Source: Halobacteriales archaeon SW_7_65_23 (GTDB lineage: Archaea; Halobacteriota; Halobacteria; Halobacteriales; Haloarculaceae). From it: a stretch of DNA of 52,540 nucleotides. The translations under genes were made by a program, and so were the position numbers. The first letter of the stretch is position 1; each line of letters begins with the position of its first letter. Where the stretch lies: positions 1 to 52,540 of the forward strand of contig PXSQ01000092.1 in assembly GCA_003022725.1 (NCBI GenBank). Reading direction: 5' to 3'. The notes under the pieces are model-generated. The model saw only the letters and a program-made list of their open reading frames with translations, ran no database searches and had not been told where the DNA came from. Shown here piece by piece: positions 10,044 through 18,220 of the stretch.

Positions 10044-11078
10044 ATGCGGGACGTACTCGCCGAATGGCGGCCGGTGATCGACGAGAGCATCGAGGAGCTC
10101 TTGCCGCGGACGATCGACGAGGAGTACCTGATGGCGTTTTTCGGCGAGCCGACCTACCAGTACCAGCCGGCGGCGATCCAGGAGGCGCTGGCCGACCCGA
10201 TCTGGGACCTGCTCGACCGGGGCGGCAAGCGCTGGCGCGCGATCCTCTTTCTGATCATCGTCGACGCGCTCGGGGAAAAGCCAGAGGAGTACCTCCACTA
10301 TGCCTGCGTGCCCGAGATCCTCCACAACGGCACGATCATCGTCGACGACGTCGAGGACGAGGCCGAAAAGCGCCGGGGCCGGGAGGCGCTGCACCACGTG
10401 TTCGGGACCGACATCGCGCTGAACGCGGGCAACGCGATGTACTTCATCCCGCTGAAGATCATCGATCGAAACCGCAGCGACCTCGACGACAGCCAGCGCC
10501 TCGACGCCTACGAGATGCTCACCTACGAGCTGAACCGGACCCACCTCGGCCAGGGGATGGACATCTGCTGGCACAACCAGAAACGGATCGCCGTCGACGA
10601 GCACCGCTACTACGAGATGTGTGCCTGCAAAACCGGCTGCCTGGCCCGCATCGTCGCCCGCCTTGCGGCCATCGTCACCGGCCAGCCCGAGTCAGTCCAG
10701 CACCAGCTTGCACGGTACGCCGAGGAGATGTCGATCGCCTTCCAGATCGGCGACGACATCCTCGACATTGAGCACACGCTCGATCAGGCCGGCGACTTCG
10801 GGAAGGCTTTTGGCAACGACATCCGCGAGGGCAAGAAGACGCTGATGGTCATCTACGCCGGCGAGCACGCTGCGCCCGAGGACGTCGCCCGTCTCGAGGA
10901 GATCCTCTGGGCCGAGGACAACACCGACGAGGAGATCATGGAGGCGATCGAGATCATGCAGCGCGTCGATGCCGTCGAGTACGCCCGCGAGCGCGCCGAG
11001 GAACTGGCGGCGAGCGCCCCTCCGGGAGTTCACCCGATTCGTGATCGAACGGGAAGCATAGCAGAGACTGGTGAGTAA
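10044..11078 (+). CDS. polyprenyl (geranylgeranyl-type) diphosphate synthase, frameshifted at the C-terminus
   Basis: A soluble prenyltransferase of about 344 residues that condenses isopentenyl diphosphate with allylic diphosphates, supplying chains for archaeal lipids, carotenoids or quinones. The first aspartate-rich motif is IIVDDVEDEAEKRRG, the second is QIGDDILDIEH, followed by KAFGNDIREGKKTLM; the GGKRWR substrate motif is near residue 55. ATG 10044 is chosen from the TATA spacing. The last residues (ASAPPGVHPIRDRTGS) are atypical. Shifting frame at about 11016-11021 restores LREFTRFVIEREA with a stop at 11059-11061, the expected family ending, so one base appears missing or extra. The gene lies between inverted MITE ends. 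Chain length specificity cannot be read off; it could be a second synthase next to a housekeeping copy elsewhere. Confidence 0.85.
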   Translation: MRDVLAEWRPVIDESIEELLPRTIDEEYLMAFFGEPTYQYQPAAIQEALADPIWDLLDRGGKRWRAILFLIIVDALGEKPEEYLHYACVPEILHNGTIIVDDVEDEAEKRRGREALHHVFGTDIALNAGNAMYFIPLKIIDRNRSDLDDSQRLDAYEMLTYELNRTHLGQGMDICWHNQKRIAVDEHRYYEMCACKTGCLARIVARLAAIVTGQPESVQHQLARYAEEMSIAFQIGDDILDIEHTLDQAGDFGKAFGNDIREGKKTLMVIYAGEHAAPEDVARLEEILWAEDNTDEEIMEAIEIMQRVDAVEYARERAEELAASAPPGVHPIRDRTGSIAETGE

Positions 11079-11097
11079 AAGAATTACAGCCACCGTA
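11060..11097 (-). mobile_element. solo MITE end (copy 2, partial)
   Basis: Read on the minus strand, this is the first about 38 bp of the MITE left end (TAC-GGTGGCTGTAATTC, one base missing in the terminal repeat), then it diverges at the stop of the synthase gene. It has TGA at 11098-11100 just outside. Orientation is opposite to copy 1, making inverted repeats around the synthase gene. Confidence 0.6.
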
Positions 11098-11122
11098 TGA
11101 GGAAGACGTTCTGCCGACGGGA

Positions 11123-11556
11123 TCACGTCGTGGCGTAGCCGCCGTCAACGACGAGGCCGTGGCCGGTGACCCAGGAGGCCCAGTCGCTGGCGAGAAACAG
11201 GATGCAGTCGGCGATCTCGTCGGGTTCGCCGAGGCGCCCGAGGCGATAGTCGTCCCGCAATTTTGCGCGTGCTGCTTCGGGGTCGTCGGTGCCGGCGAGG
11301 AACTGCTCCAAAAGCGGCGTGTCAGTAAAGCCGGGACAGACCGTGTTGGCGCGGACGCCGTGGGGGCCGGCTTCTGCGGCGACCGCCCGCGTGAAGTTCA
11401 GCACCGCACCCTTGCTCATCGAGTACGCCGCCTGCCGGGGGTGTTGATGTCCGTCACCATCACCTGTGCGCCCTGCTCGGCGAAGCGCTCACAGGTCGCT
11501 CTCCCGATGCCCGATGCCGCACCCGTCACGAGGACGGTGTCGTTGTCGAACTCCAT
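11123..11556 (-). pseudogene. short-chain dehydrogenase/reductase with large internal deletion
   Basis: The first 39 codons (from ATG 11556) encode a normal SDR start: VLVTGAASGIGRATCERFAE with the NAD(P)-binding TGxxxGIG motif, then VMVTDIN. Immediately after, the sequence jumps to the active-site region in another frame: AAYSMSKGAVLNFTRAVAAE (YxxxK), ending with the usual CPGFTDTPLLEQF and a C-terminal VVDGGYATT. About 110-115 residues that hold the NNAG motif and the catalytic serine are missing, and the junction at 11437-11447 shifts frame. It cannot make an active enzyme. An internal start at 11419 could give a 98-residue C-terminal fragment. The original substrate is unknown. Confidence 0.75.
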
Positions 11557-11616
11557 GCACGGACCGAGGGGCGGCGGCGGTAAAATACCAGGGCCGATCG
11601 CGACGCGACGGCGTCG

Positions 11617-11834
11617 TTAGAACCAGCCGCCCGCGCTGTCGGTTTCAGTTTTCGCCTTCTGTGCGGTCTCGTTGGTCCCGTCGTCGTTGTCGACCGACTC
11701 CGGACCGTCGTCGCCTGTATCGCGCCACATTGCGACCCCGATCAGGACGACGGCGAATGCGAGGAGACCGTACCCCAGTGTCGACCGTAGACGTTGGGTC
11801 GCGGGAGGGTCGGTTCGGACGTGGAGTCGACCAT
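11617..11834 (-). CDS. small single-pass membrane protein, probably frameshifted
   Basis: The 3' part reads QRLRSTLGYGLLAFAVVLI with one transmembrane helix, then GVAMWRDTGDDGPESV and an acidic, threonine-rich tail ending SAGGWF. No ATG or GTG precedes it in frame near the expected start. In the next frame an ATG at 11834 begins MVDSTSEPTLPRPNV, a plausible N-terminus, so the real gene probably has one base missing around 11790-11800 (about 72 residues when repaired). Function unknown. It is divergent from the gene at 11933. Confidence 0.4.
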
Positions 11835-11903
11835 ACTGAGAGGATCGGCCACCTGGCAGAAGTCCCTTTCTCCCGGTTTTCCACCCGGAGATGGGTCCCG
11901 CTG

Positions 11904-11911
11904 TTTTATAT
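11904..11911 (+). promoter_or_regulatory. TATA box for the hexapeptide-repeat protein
   Basis: TTTTATAT lies about 26 bases upstream of ATG 11933, indicating a leaderless transcript. Confidence 0.5.
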
Positions 11912-11932
11912 GGGCGGCTCGTCAGCACTGCC

Positions 11933-12220
11933 ATGGTGACTGGCAGCGACAGCCCCGAGCAGATCGACGACGCCGCGCGGATCATGGACTCGACGGTCGG
12001 CGACGCGGAGATCGGCGACGGCTGCCGGCTGTACGAACGGATCTCGATCAAGAATGCGCACCTGGAACGCGATGTCGAAGTCAACGCGGGGACGTACGTC
12101 GAGAACGCGGTCGTCGCGGCTGGCGGGACGGTGACCGAAGACGTCGGTCCACGGACACCCGTGCTCGGCTCGCCGCCGAGCCAGCAGGAGCTCGACCTAG
12201 ACGAGCGGCTCGATAGCTGA
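11933..12220 (+). CDS. small hexapeptide-repeat (left-handed beta-helix) protein
   Basis: A 95-residue protein. Residues 16-60 show the loose six-residue periodicity of left-handed beta-helix acyltransferase-like proteins (IMDSTVGDAEIGDGCRLYER, then VEVNAGTYVENAVVAAGG). Only about seven or eight turns are present and the tail (PSSQQ-like, DLDERLDS) is polar. Full acetyltransferases of this type are about 150-220 residues, so this is either a dedicated small family or a truncated one; catalytic histidines are not seen. The start is set by the TATA box at 11904. Confidence 0.5.
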   Translation: MVTGSDSPEQIDDAARIMDSTVGDAEIGDGCRLYERISIKNAHLERDVEVNAGTYVENAVVAAGGTVTEDVGPRTPVLGSPPSQQELDLDERLDS

Positions 12221-12257
12221 GGGAAGTGCGGTAGGGGTGGCGAGACAGGCCCGCGAA

Positions 12258-13043
12258 TCAGGCCAGAACGGCGTCGAGTCCGCGCGCCGGGTAGGCGACG
12301 ACGTGGTCGACGCCGATGTCCTCGAGGGCCTCGATCTGCGCCGCGACCTCGCCGGGGCCGCCGACGAGCGCGTAGTCCCGACAGGCCGCCAGGAGCGTCT
12401 CGCGGGTGTCGCCGGTCGCGCTACTGTCGGTCGGCGCGTCGTCGGGGAGCGCGGTGCGGACCGGCCCCCGCCGGCCGGCGTAGGCGCCGACGGCGTCGAG
12501 GATGGTGTCGGGATCGTCGGCGAGCACCGTCGGGGCGTAGACGGCGATCTCGTCCTCGAAGCCCGCGGCCCGTAGCGCGCGGATGTCGCGGTGAGTCGTC
12601 CGCGAGAGGAGGTCGAACTGGGTGCCACCGGCGGCGAGCGCGACCCGCTCGACGCCCTCGGTGCCGACCCAGGGGTCGGTCGATCCTTCGACGGCCGCGC
12701 CGAGCCGGGGGGCGACGGCCCGCTTGCGCTCCTCGTCGGTGAGGTACGCCGGGTTGCCGGCGACGAGTACCTCGCCCATCCCCGACGGGAGCGACGCGTG
12801 GAGGTCGTCGTCGCCCAGCGGGTCGAACCCGTCGGCCCGGACTGGCACCGTGACGCGGCACTCAAAGGAGGCGGCGAGGTCGGAGAGGGTCCCTGGCGAT
12901 GGGATGTGCGCCCGGCCCTCGTAGTCGACCGTGACCGTGTCGACTGGGAGGGCGTGGGCGCGGGAGAGGTCCATCTCGCGGGGTTTGAGCGCCACTGCGT
13001 CGATGCCTGCGGCCGCCAGGCGGCCGTCCGTGACGACAGTCAT
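12258..13043 (-). CDS. luciferase-like protein of unknown function (haloarchaeal)
   Basis: A 261-residue soluble protein. The C-terminus (DYALVGGPGEVAAQIEALED, then IGVDHVVAYPARGLD) matches the last helix and strand of F420-dependent or bacterial-luciferase-like TIM barrels, where GxPexVxxxI binds near the cofactor phosphate. The N-terminal part (TVDYEGRAHIPSPGTLSDLA) is like haloarchaeal proteins I know only as uncharacterised. It is shorter than typical luciferase-like oxidoreductases (about 330 residues) and the N-terminal cofactor-binding strands are not obvious, so enzymatic activity is uncertain. The gene stands alone between the hexapeptide protein and the S9 peptidase. Confidence 0.55.
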   Translation of the reverse strand: MTVVTDGRLAAAGIDAVALKPREMDLSRAHALPVDTVTVDYEGRAHIPSPGTLSDLAASFECRVTVPVRADGFDPLGDDDLHASLPSGMGEVLVAGNPAYLTDEERKRAVAPRLGAAVEGSTDPWVGTEGVERVALAAGGTQFDLLSRTTHRDIRALRAAGFEDEIAVYAPTVLADDPDTILDAVGAYAGRRGPVRTALPDDAPTDSSATGDTRETLLAACRDYALVGGPGEVAAQIEALEDIGVDHVVAYPARGLDAVLA

Positions 13044-13148
13044 TCGTCTGTGTCTGCTACCGAGAATTCCCCGAATAAATGGCTGTCACATCCGGCAGTT
13101 CTTACGCTAGGAGCTGTCGGTCGGGGGATTACCGTTGGGACTGTCAAC

Positions 13149-15074
13149 TCATACTCGCCGATCGAGGAAGTCAGCGAGCAGCCGGAACATCCGGAGCTTC
13201 CGATCCTGGTCGGAGGAGGCGTGGCCCTCCTCGCCGAGTTCGCGATACTCGAACTCCCCATCTTCGCCCTCCTCGTAGCCGGCGTCCGCCAGCGCATCCC
13301 GGAAGATGTGGGCCTGCGACACCGGCACCCGGCGGTCGTTGACGCCGTGAACGATAAAGAGGGGTGCGTCGAGGTTCTCGACGTGGGTGACCGGCGAGCG
13401 CTCCTCGTAGAGGTCGGGGTTCTCTTCGGGCGTGCCGAGGTACTTCTCCATCAGCTCCGTCTTGAAGTGGGGCATCGTGTTCTCGTACTGATCTTCCAGA
13501 TCCGTGAGGCCGATCCAGGCGATGCCGGCGTCGTAGAAGTCGGGGTACTGGACCAGCTGCCAGTACGCCGAGTAGCCGCCGTAGGAGCCGCCGAACACGA
13601 CCACCCGGTCCTCGTCGATCCAGTCGCGGGTGTCGAGGACGTGCTCGGCGGCGACGGCGACGTCGCCCTGCTCGGCGCCGCCCCAGTCGTCGATGAGTTC
13701 CTCGACGAACTCCCGGCCGCGGCCGGTCGAGCCGCGGTAGTTCACCTGCAGCACCGAAAAGCCCTGCGAGACCAGCACCTGAGTGTAGAGGTTGAACCGC
13801 TTGGCGTCGCGGCCCCGCGGCCCGCCGTGGGGGTTGACAATCAGCGGTGAGCCACGCGAAGCGTTGCGATCCTCGTCGGACCCGCGGTCCGACGGCGGGG
13901 AGGATCGCTCACCGGAGTCGTACAGCAGCGCGCCGATCTCCAGTTCGTCGGAGGGGTCGTGCTCGACCGCCGCCTGGCGGGTTTCGGGGACGCCGTCCGA
14001 CTCGACCGTGAGGTACTCGGCGTCGGCGAAGTCGTCGGGCGAGAACGGCCCGTACTCGGCCTCGATCAGCGTCTCCGATTCGTCGGTCGAGAGGTCGTAC
14101 GCGAGCAGTTCGGGCCGCCGGGTCGGCGTCGTGTGCGTGAGGATCACGCGATCCTCGTCGAGGACGTGCTCGCCCCACGCGCCCATGCCGAAGCCGGCGA
14201 CGCCGTCTGGCAGGTCGAACTCCCGGCCCTCGCCGGTCTCGAGGTCGTAGACGATCGGCATCGTCACCGCGTCGCGGTCGCGGGTGCCGACGACGCGCTC
14301 GCCATCGGGCATGAACGCTTTCGGCGACTCCTCGTAGCTGCCGTCGCCGAGCCACTCCACCTCCTCGGAACCGAGGTCGTAGACGCCGATCCGGCCGAGG
14401 TCTGCGGTGTTGTCAGAGACGAGCAGGCGCTCGCCGTCGGGCCCCCAGTCGATCGGGGCAGCCTCCGCACCGACCTCGCCGATCTCGAGGTTCCGGGGCG
14501 CCGAGCCGTCGACGCCGGCGACGTAGACGTCCTTGTTGTCGAAGTCGTCGGTTTCGTTTGTCGAGTACGCGACGCGTTCGCCGTCCGGCGAGAGGACGCC
14601 GCCCCAGACGGCGCGCTCGTACTCGGTGATCTTCGACGTCCCGTCGCTGTCCAGGTCGTGTCGGTAGAGGTTCATCTGGCCGTCGCGGTTCGACGCGAAC
14701 AGCAGGGTGCTGCCATCGTCGCTCACGTCGGCGACGATGCACTGGCCGTCCATCTCGACGATCGGTTCCGTCTCGCCGTCGCGGGAGAGCGCGTAGACGT
14801 CGTTCTGCTCGTTGCCGTCCTCGTCGAGGTGGAAGAAGACGCGGTCGCCGTCGGCGTCCCAGGCGAGGAACCAGCGGGCGTTGCGGGGGACCTCGCCGTC
14901 GCTCCACTGGGCCAGTTCGCCCGACTCGGTGTCGAGGACGTGTAGTTCGTTCCGGCCGGAGACGTCGTAGTACAGCGCGACCTCGTCGCCGTCCGGCGAC
15001 ACTGTCGGGTGCGCCAGCGTCGGGAGGCTGGCGAGCTCTTCGAGGATGTCGTCAGGGTGAGCTGTCGTGCTCAT
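13149..15074 (-). CDS. S9 family (prolyl oligopeptidase/acylaminoacyl peptidase-like) serine peptidase
   Basis: A 641-residue cytoplasmic peptidase. Residues about 15-370 form a WD40/PD40-type beta-propeller (repeated SPDGERVAYST, GPDGERLLVSD). The alpha/beta hydrolase domain starts at about 385 with VNPHGGPRGR (oxyanion region). The catalytic triad is visible: Ser497 in GGSYGGYSA, Asp580 in HGVNDRRVP, His618 in GEEGHASS. A low-complexity insert (SSPPSDRGSDEDRNASRGS) separates the propeller from the hydrolase. Family members remove N-terminal blocks or degrade short peptides. An AT-rich box at 15103-15109 lies about 30 bases upstream of the ATG. Two other S9 genes in the window are broken, leaving this as the intact one. 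Confidence 0.92.
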   Translation of the reverse strand: MSTTAHPDDILEELASLPTLAHPTVSPDGDEVALYYDVSGRNELHVLDTESGELAQWSDGEVPRNARWFLAWDADGDRVFFHLDEDGNEQNDVYALSRDGETEPIVEMDGQCIVADVSDDGSTLLFASNRDGQMNLYRHDLDSDGTSKITEYERAVWGGVLSPDGERVAYSTNETDDFDNKDVYVAGVDGSAPRNLEIGEVGAEAAPIDWGPDGERLLVSDNTADLGRIGVYDLGSEEVEWLGDGSYEESPKAFMPDGERVVGTRDRDAVTMPIVYDLETGEGREFDLPDGVAGFGMGAWGEHVLDEDRVILTHTTPTRRPELLAYDLSTDESETLIEAEYGPFSPDDFADAEYLTVESDGVPETRQAAVEHDPSDELEIGALLYDSGERSSPPSDRGSDEDRNASRGSPLIVNPHGGPRGRDAKRFNLYTQVLVSQGFSVLQVNYRGSTGRGREFVEELIDDWGGAEQGDVAVAAEHVLDTRDWIDEDRVVVFGGSYGGYSAYWQLVQYPDFYDAGIAWIGLTDLEDQYENTMPHFKTELMEKYLGTPEENPDLYEERSPVTHVENLDAPLFIVHGVNDRRVPVSQAHIFRDALADAGYEEGEDGEFEYRELGEEGHASSDQDRKLRMFRLLADFLDRRV

Positions 15075-15401
15075 CGTCAGGCAAACGCTAGCGCGCGGCC
15101 CTCATAAATGCAATCAGAACGATTTTTCTGTTCGGTGTGTGACACACAGGGTCGTGGGCCTACCCTGCCGGGGACGGCGGTCGCAGGCCGGTTGAAACCA
15201 GAACTGATGATCGGACTGCTACTGTTCGCCTTGGAGTACACCGGTCGCGACCAGTATCTCACGGGGAAGACGGTCGCGCTCGTCGGTGCCGTCCTCCTCG
15301 GGTTGGGGCTGCTCGCCGTGCTCGCCGGGATCGGCGTGCTGTCGCGTCCGAACGCGGCTGCGAGTCACCGGCGGCACCCGCCGCCGGAAGGGAGATCGCT
15401 G
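15075..15401 (+). other. intergenic stretch with a possible small membrane-protein frame
   Basis: From ATG 15207 a plus-strand frame encodes two hydrophobic segments (MIGLLLFALEYTG and ALVGAVLLGLGLLAVLAGIG), which looks like a real small membrane protein. The frame then runs without a stop into DNA antisense to hutH up to 15800, which is implausible. Either the stop was lost by a frameshift near 15365 or this is a relic. Nothing else is recognised here. Confidence 0.3.
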
Positions 15402-17012
15402 CTACTCCCGGGTGTGGGGGGCGCGGTGTTCCTCGACGGTGGCGAACGACTCGTTCATCGCGTCGCCCACGCGGTCGAGCAGGAGGCCGTCGGCGACGGC
15501 CGCCGCGATGGCGTCGACGTCGCGGTGCAGCGGCCGGTCGTCAACGACCGGCGGGACGAGCTCCCGGACGGCGTCGTACAGTTCTGCGGTCCCGCGGCCC
15601 TGGGCGAGGTCGTCGTCGACGTACTCGGCCGCCTCACAGCCGGCGAGCAGTTCGATCGCGAGCACGCTGCGGACCCGCTCGACGGTCTCGCGCAGGGCGT
15701 AGGCCGACGTCGCGCTCATGCTCACGTGGTCCTCCTGGCCGCCGCTGACCGGCGTGTTGTCGACGGCGGCGTTGCCCGTGGCGCGACACTCGTTGAGTAG
15801 CGCCGCGGCCGTGTACTGCGCGATCATCAGCCCGGACTCCAGCCCGCTCTCGTCGGTGAGAAACGGCGGCAGGTGGGGCTCCTGGCGGTTCGGATTCACG
15901 AGCAGGTCGACGCGGCGCTCGCTGATCGCCGCCAGGTCCGTCAGCGCGTCGGCGGCGTACTCCAGGCGATGCGCCAGCGGCGCGCCGTGGAAGTTGCCGC
16001 CGGAGACGACCGCCGCGCGCTCGGTCTGGCTCGTGCGTGGATCGACGTCGTCAGCGGCGAAGATCAGGGGGTTGTCCGTCGCGCTGTTGAGTTCGGTCGC
16101 GACGCCCTCCCGGAGGTGCGCGACCGCCTCGCGGACCGCGCCGTGGACCTGCGGGAGACACCGCAGCGAGTAGGGGTCCTGGACGCGGTCGCAGTTGCGG
16201 TGGGACTCGACGATTTCGGAGTCGGCGGTCAACCGCCGGACGTTCGCCGCGCTGGCGGCGTGGCCGGGATGGGGCCGGACCCCGGCGATGGCCTCGTTGC
16301 TCGTCACCGTCGTCCCCATGCCGACCTCCGTCGTGAGCGCGCCGGCGGCGTCGGCCGCATCGAGCAGGCGCTCGGCGTCGACGACCGCCAGTGCGCCCAG
16401 GCCGACCGTCAGCTGTGTGCCGTTGATCAGCGCCAGTCCCTCCTTCGGCGCGAGCGCGAGCGGTTCCAGCCCGGCTTCGGCCAGGGCGGCGTCGCCGTCG
16501 AGCCGGCCGTCGACGCCGTCGACTGACGCCTCCCCCTCGCCGATGAGGACGAGCGCGAGGGGCGCAAGCGGCGCGAGGTCGCCGGACGCGCCGAGGCTGC
16601 CGGTCGAGCGGACCACGGGGTGGACGCCCTCGTTGAGCATCGTCGCGAGGTGGTCGACGACGACCTCCCGCACGCCCGAGTAGCCCAGCGAGAGCGCCTG
16701 GAGCCGGGTCAGGAGCATCGCCCGGACCACCTCGCGGTCCAGTTCCGCCCCGGCACCCGAAGCGTGGCTCCGGACGAGATTGGTCTGGAGCTGTTCGAGC
16801 CGGTCGCGGGGGATGCGCTCGCTGACCAGTTCGCCGAAGCCGGTGTTGATCCCGTACACCGCCTGGTCGGACTCGATCACCGACGCGACGCGATCCCGGG
16901 AGGCCCGCACTTGCTCGCGGGCGCTGTCGCTGATCTCGACCGGCGCGTCCTCGCGTGCGACGCGGGCGACGTCCTCGGGCGTGAGGCGCTCCCCGACGAC
17001 GACCGGCTTCAC
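15402..17012 (-). CDS. hutH: histidine ammonia-lyase
   Basis: A 536-residue cytoplasmic enzyme that deaminates L-histidine to urocanate, the first step of histidine degradation. The segment STGSLGASGDLAPLAPLALV contains the Ala-Ser-Gly triad that cyclises to the MIO electrophile; the N-terminal YGINTGFGEL motif and the later QEDHVSMS motif are also typical. Length is normal (about 510-540). It is the last gene of hutUGIH: its ATG overlaps the hutI stop by four bases (17009-17012), implying translational coupling. No regulator lies directly beside the operon. Confidence 0.97.
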   Translation of the reverse strand: MKPVVVGERLTPEDVARVAREDAPVEISDSAREQVRASRDRVASVIESDQAVYGINTGFGELVSERIPRDRLEQLQTNLVRSHASGAGAELDREVVRAMLLTRLQALSLGYSGVREVVVDHLATMLNEGVHPVVRSTGSLGASGDLAPLAPLALVLIGEGEASVDGVDGRLDGDAALAEAGLEPLALAPKEGLALINGTQLTVGLGALAVVDAERLLDAADAAGALTTEVGMGTTVTSNEAIAGVRPHPGHAASAANVRRLTADSEIVESHRNCDRVQDPYSLRCLPQVHGAVREAVAHLREGVATELNSATDNPLIFAADDVDPRTSQTERAAVVSGGNFHGAPLAHRLEYAADALTDLAAISERRVDLLVNPNRQEPHLPPFLTDESGLESGLMIAQYTAAALLNECRATGNAAVDNTPVSGGQEDHVSMSATSAYALRETVERVRSVLAIELLAGCEAAEYVDDDLAQGRGTAELYDAVRELVPPVVDDRPLHRDVDAIAAAVADGLLLDRVGDAMNESFATVEEHRAPHTRE

Positions 17013-18220
17013 GCCTGCTCACCTCCGTCCCCATCAGTCGCGTCACTGTCAGCGGGGCCCTCCCAGTTCTCGAGGAGCACGCGGCCGTCAGCGACGACCA
17101 GGTCGCCGTCGGCGAGGACGGTGTCGACACGGTTGGTGCCGGCGTTAGCCGCCATGTGGACGTGCGAGGGCAGTTCGACGACGACCAGGTCCGCCACAGT
17201 TCCCTCCGCGAGCGTGCCGGTGCCGTCGGCGGGCCCATCGCTGCCGACGCCCCGGTCGAGCGCCAGCGCAGCGTCGTGCGTCGCACCGCGAACTGCCGTC
17301 TCCGGTTTGAGGCCCATCCGGAGGCAGGCCAATGAGACGACAAACGGCATGCTGTGGACGAAACAGCTCGGGTTCAGATCCGAACCCAGCGCCAGCGGCG
17401 TCCCCGCATCGAGGAACGGCTCGGGGTCGGCGTACGCCTCGCCGAGTGCGAACGCCGTCGCTGGCAGCAGCGTCGGGACGACGCCAGCGTCGGCCAGCGC
17501 CCGCGCGTCCTCGACGGTCGCTTCCAGCACCCGCCGGGACTGCTCGACGTCGAAGACGCCCGCCTCGCAGAAGACGTCACAGAACTGAGCGATCCCCTGC
17601 TCGGCAACCGCCGGCAGCTGCTCCTCGACGACGCTGTCGACGTACTCGTCGGTGTCTGTATCCTCGGGCACCGCGTGGGCACCCATGAACGTCGGGACGA
17701 GGTCGACCGGGTGGCGCTCGTCGGCGCGCTCGATAGCCGCGAGCATCCGGAGTTCGGTCTCGGTGTCGAGCCCGTAGCCGGACTTCACCTCCGCCGTCGT
17801 CGTCCCGTGGGCGAGCAGTACGTCCAGTTGCTCACAGAGCGCATCGACAAGCTCGTCCTCGCCGGTCTCGCGAACCGCCTCGACAGTGACTGGGATGCCG
17901 CCGCCGGCCTCCATGATCTCGGTGTACGTCTTGCCCTCGATGCGGGCGACGAACTCGTCGGAGCGGTCGCCGGCGAACAGCGCGTGGGTGTGGGGGTCGA
18001 CGAAGCCCGGCAGCACCGTCCGACCGGTCGCGTCGATAGTTTTCCCCGCACGCTCCGGCGGGTACTCGCGACAGACGTCGTCTGTCGGCCCGACGGCAGC
18101 GACGCGTCCGTTCTCGACGGCGAGGGCGCCGTCCTCGACGAGTTCGAGGTCACGCACCCCCTCACCCGGGCCGACGACGAGTTCCGCCGCGCCGTGGACG
18201 ACGAGATCGGCGTCAGGCAC
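17009..18220 (-). CDS. hutI: imidazolonepropionase
   Basis: A metal-dependent amidohydrolase that opens 4-imidazolone-5-propionate to N-formimidoyl-glutamate. Visible features are [16 protein letters not shown] (metal-binding HxH), [13 protein letters not shown], a metal histidine in [10 protein letters not shown], and [11 protein letters not shown] near residue 310. I start it at GTG 18220 ([10 protein letters not shown]) rather than the in-frame ATG at 18262, because the GTG lies across the end of hutG (stop 18213-18215) in the same overlapping style as the other hut junctions; the first extra residues from 18262 ([13 protein letters not shown]) look like readthrough of non-coding frame. 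The resulting 403 residues is the usual size. Confidence 0.95.
   Translation of the reverse strand: MPDADLVVHGAAELVVGPGEGVRDLELVEDGALAVENGRVAAVGPTDDVCREYPPERAGKTIDATGRTVLPGFVDPHTHALFAGDRSDEFVARIEGKTYTEIMEAGGGIPVTVEAVRETGEDELVDALCEQLDVLLAHGTTTAEVKSGYGLDTETELRMLAAIERADERHPVDLVPTFMGAHAVPEDTDTDEYVDSVVEEQLPAVAEQGIAQFCDVFCEAGVFDVEQSRRVLEATVEDARALADAGVVPTLLPATAFALGEAYADPEPFLDAGTPLALGSDLNPSCFVHSMPFVVSLACLRMGLKPETAVRGATHDAALALDRGVGSDGPADGTGTLAEGTVADLVVVELPSHVHMAANAGTNRVDTVLADGDLVVADGRVLLENWEGPADSDATDGDGGEQA

Larger units (their letters stand above)
9845..11097. mobile_element. candidate composite cassette: polyprenyl synthase gene between inverted MITE ends
   Basis: The left boundary is MITE copy 1 (9845) and the right boundary is a solo MITE end in opposite orientation (11060-11097). 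The outer about 38 bp are nearly identical inverted repeats, and TGA lies immediately outside on both sides (9842-9844, 11098-11100). The enclosed DNA contains one gene with its own TATA box. The structure is that of a passenger gene mobilisable by an enzyme recognising the MITE ends. Repeats and flanks are seen directly; mobility is inference. Confidence 0.45.

Noticed and set aside
12591-13850. A 419-residue plus-strand frame across two minus-strand genes
   Set aside because: It spans an intergenic region and lies antisense to the luciferase-like and S9 genes; composition is that of a shadow frame.
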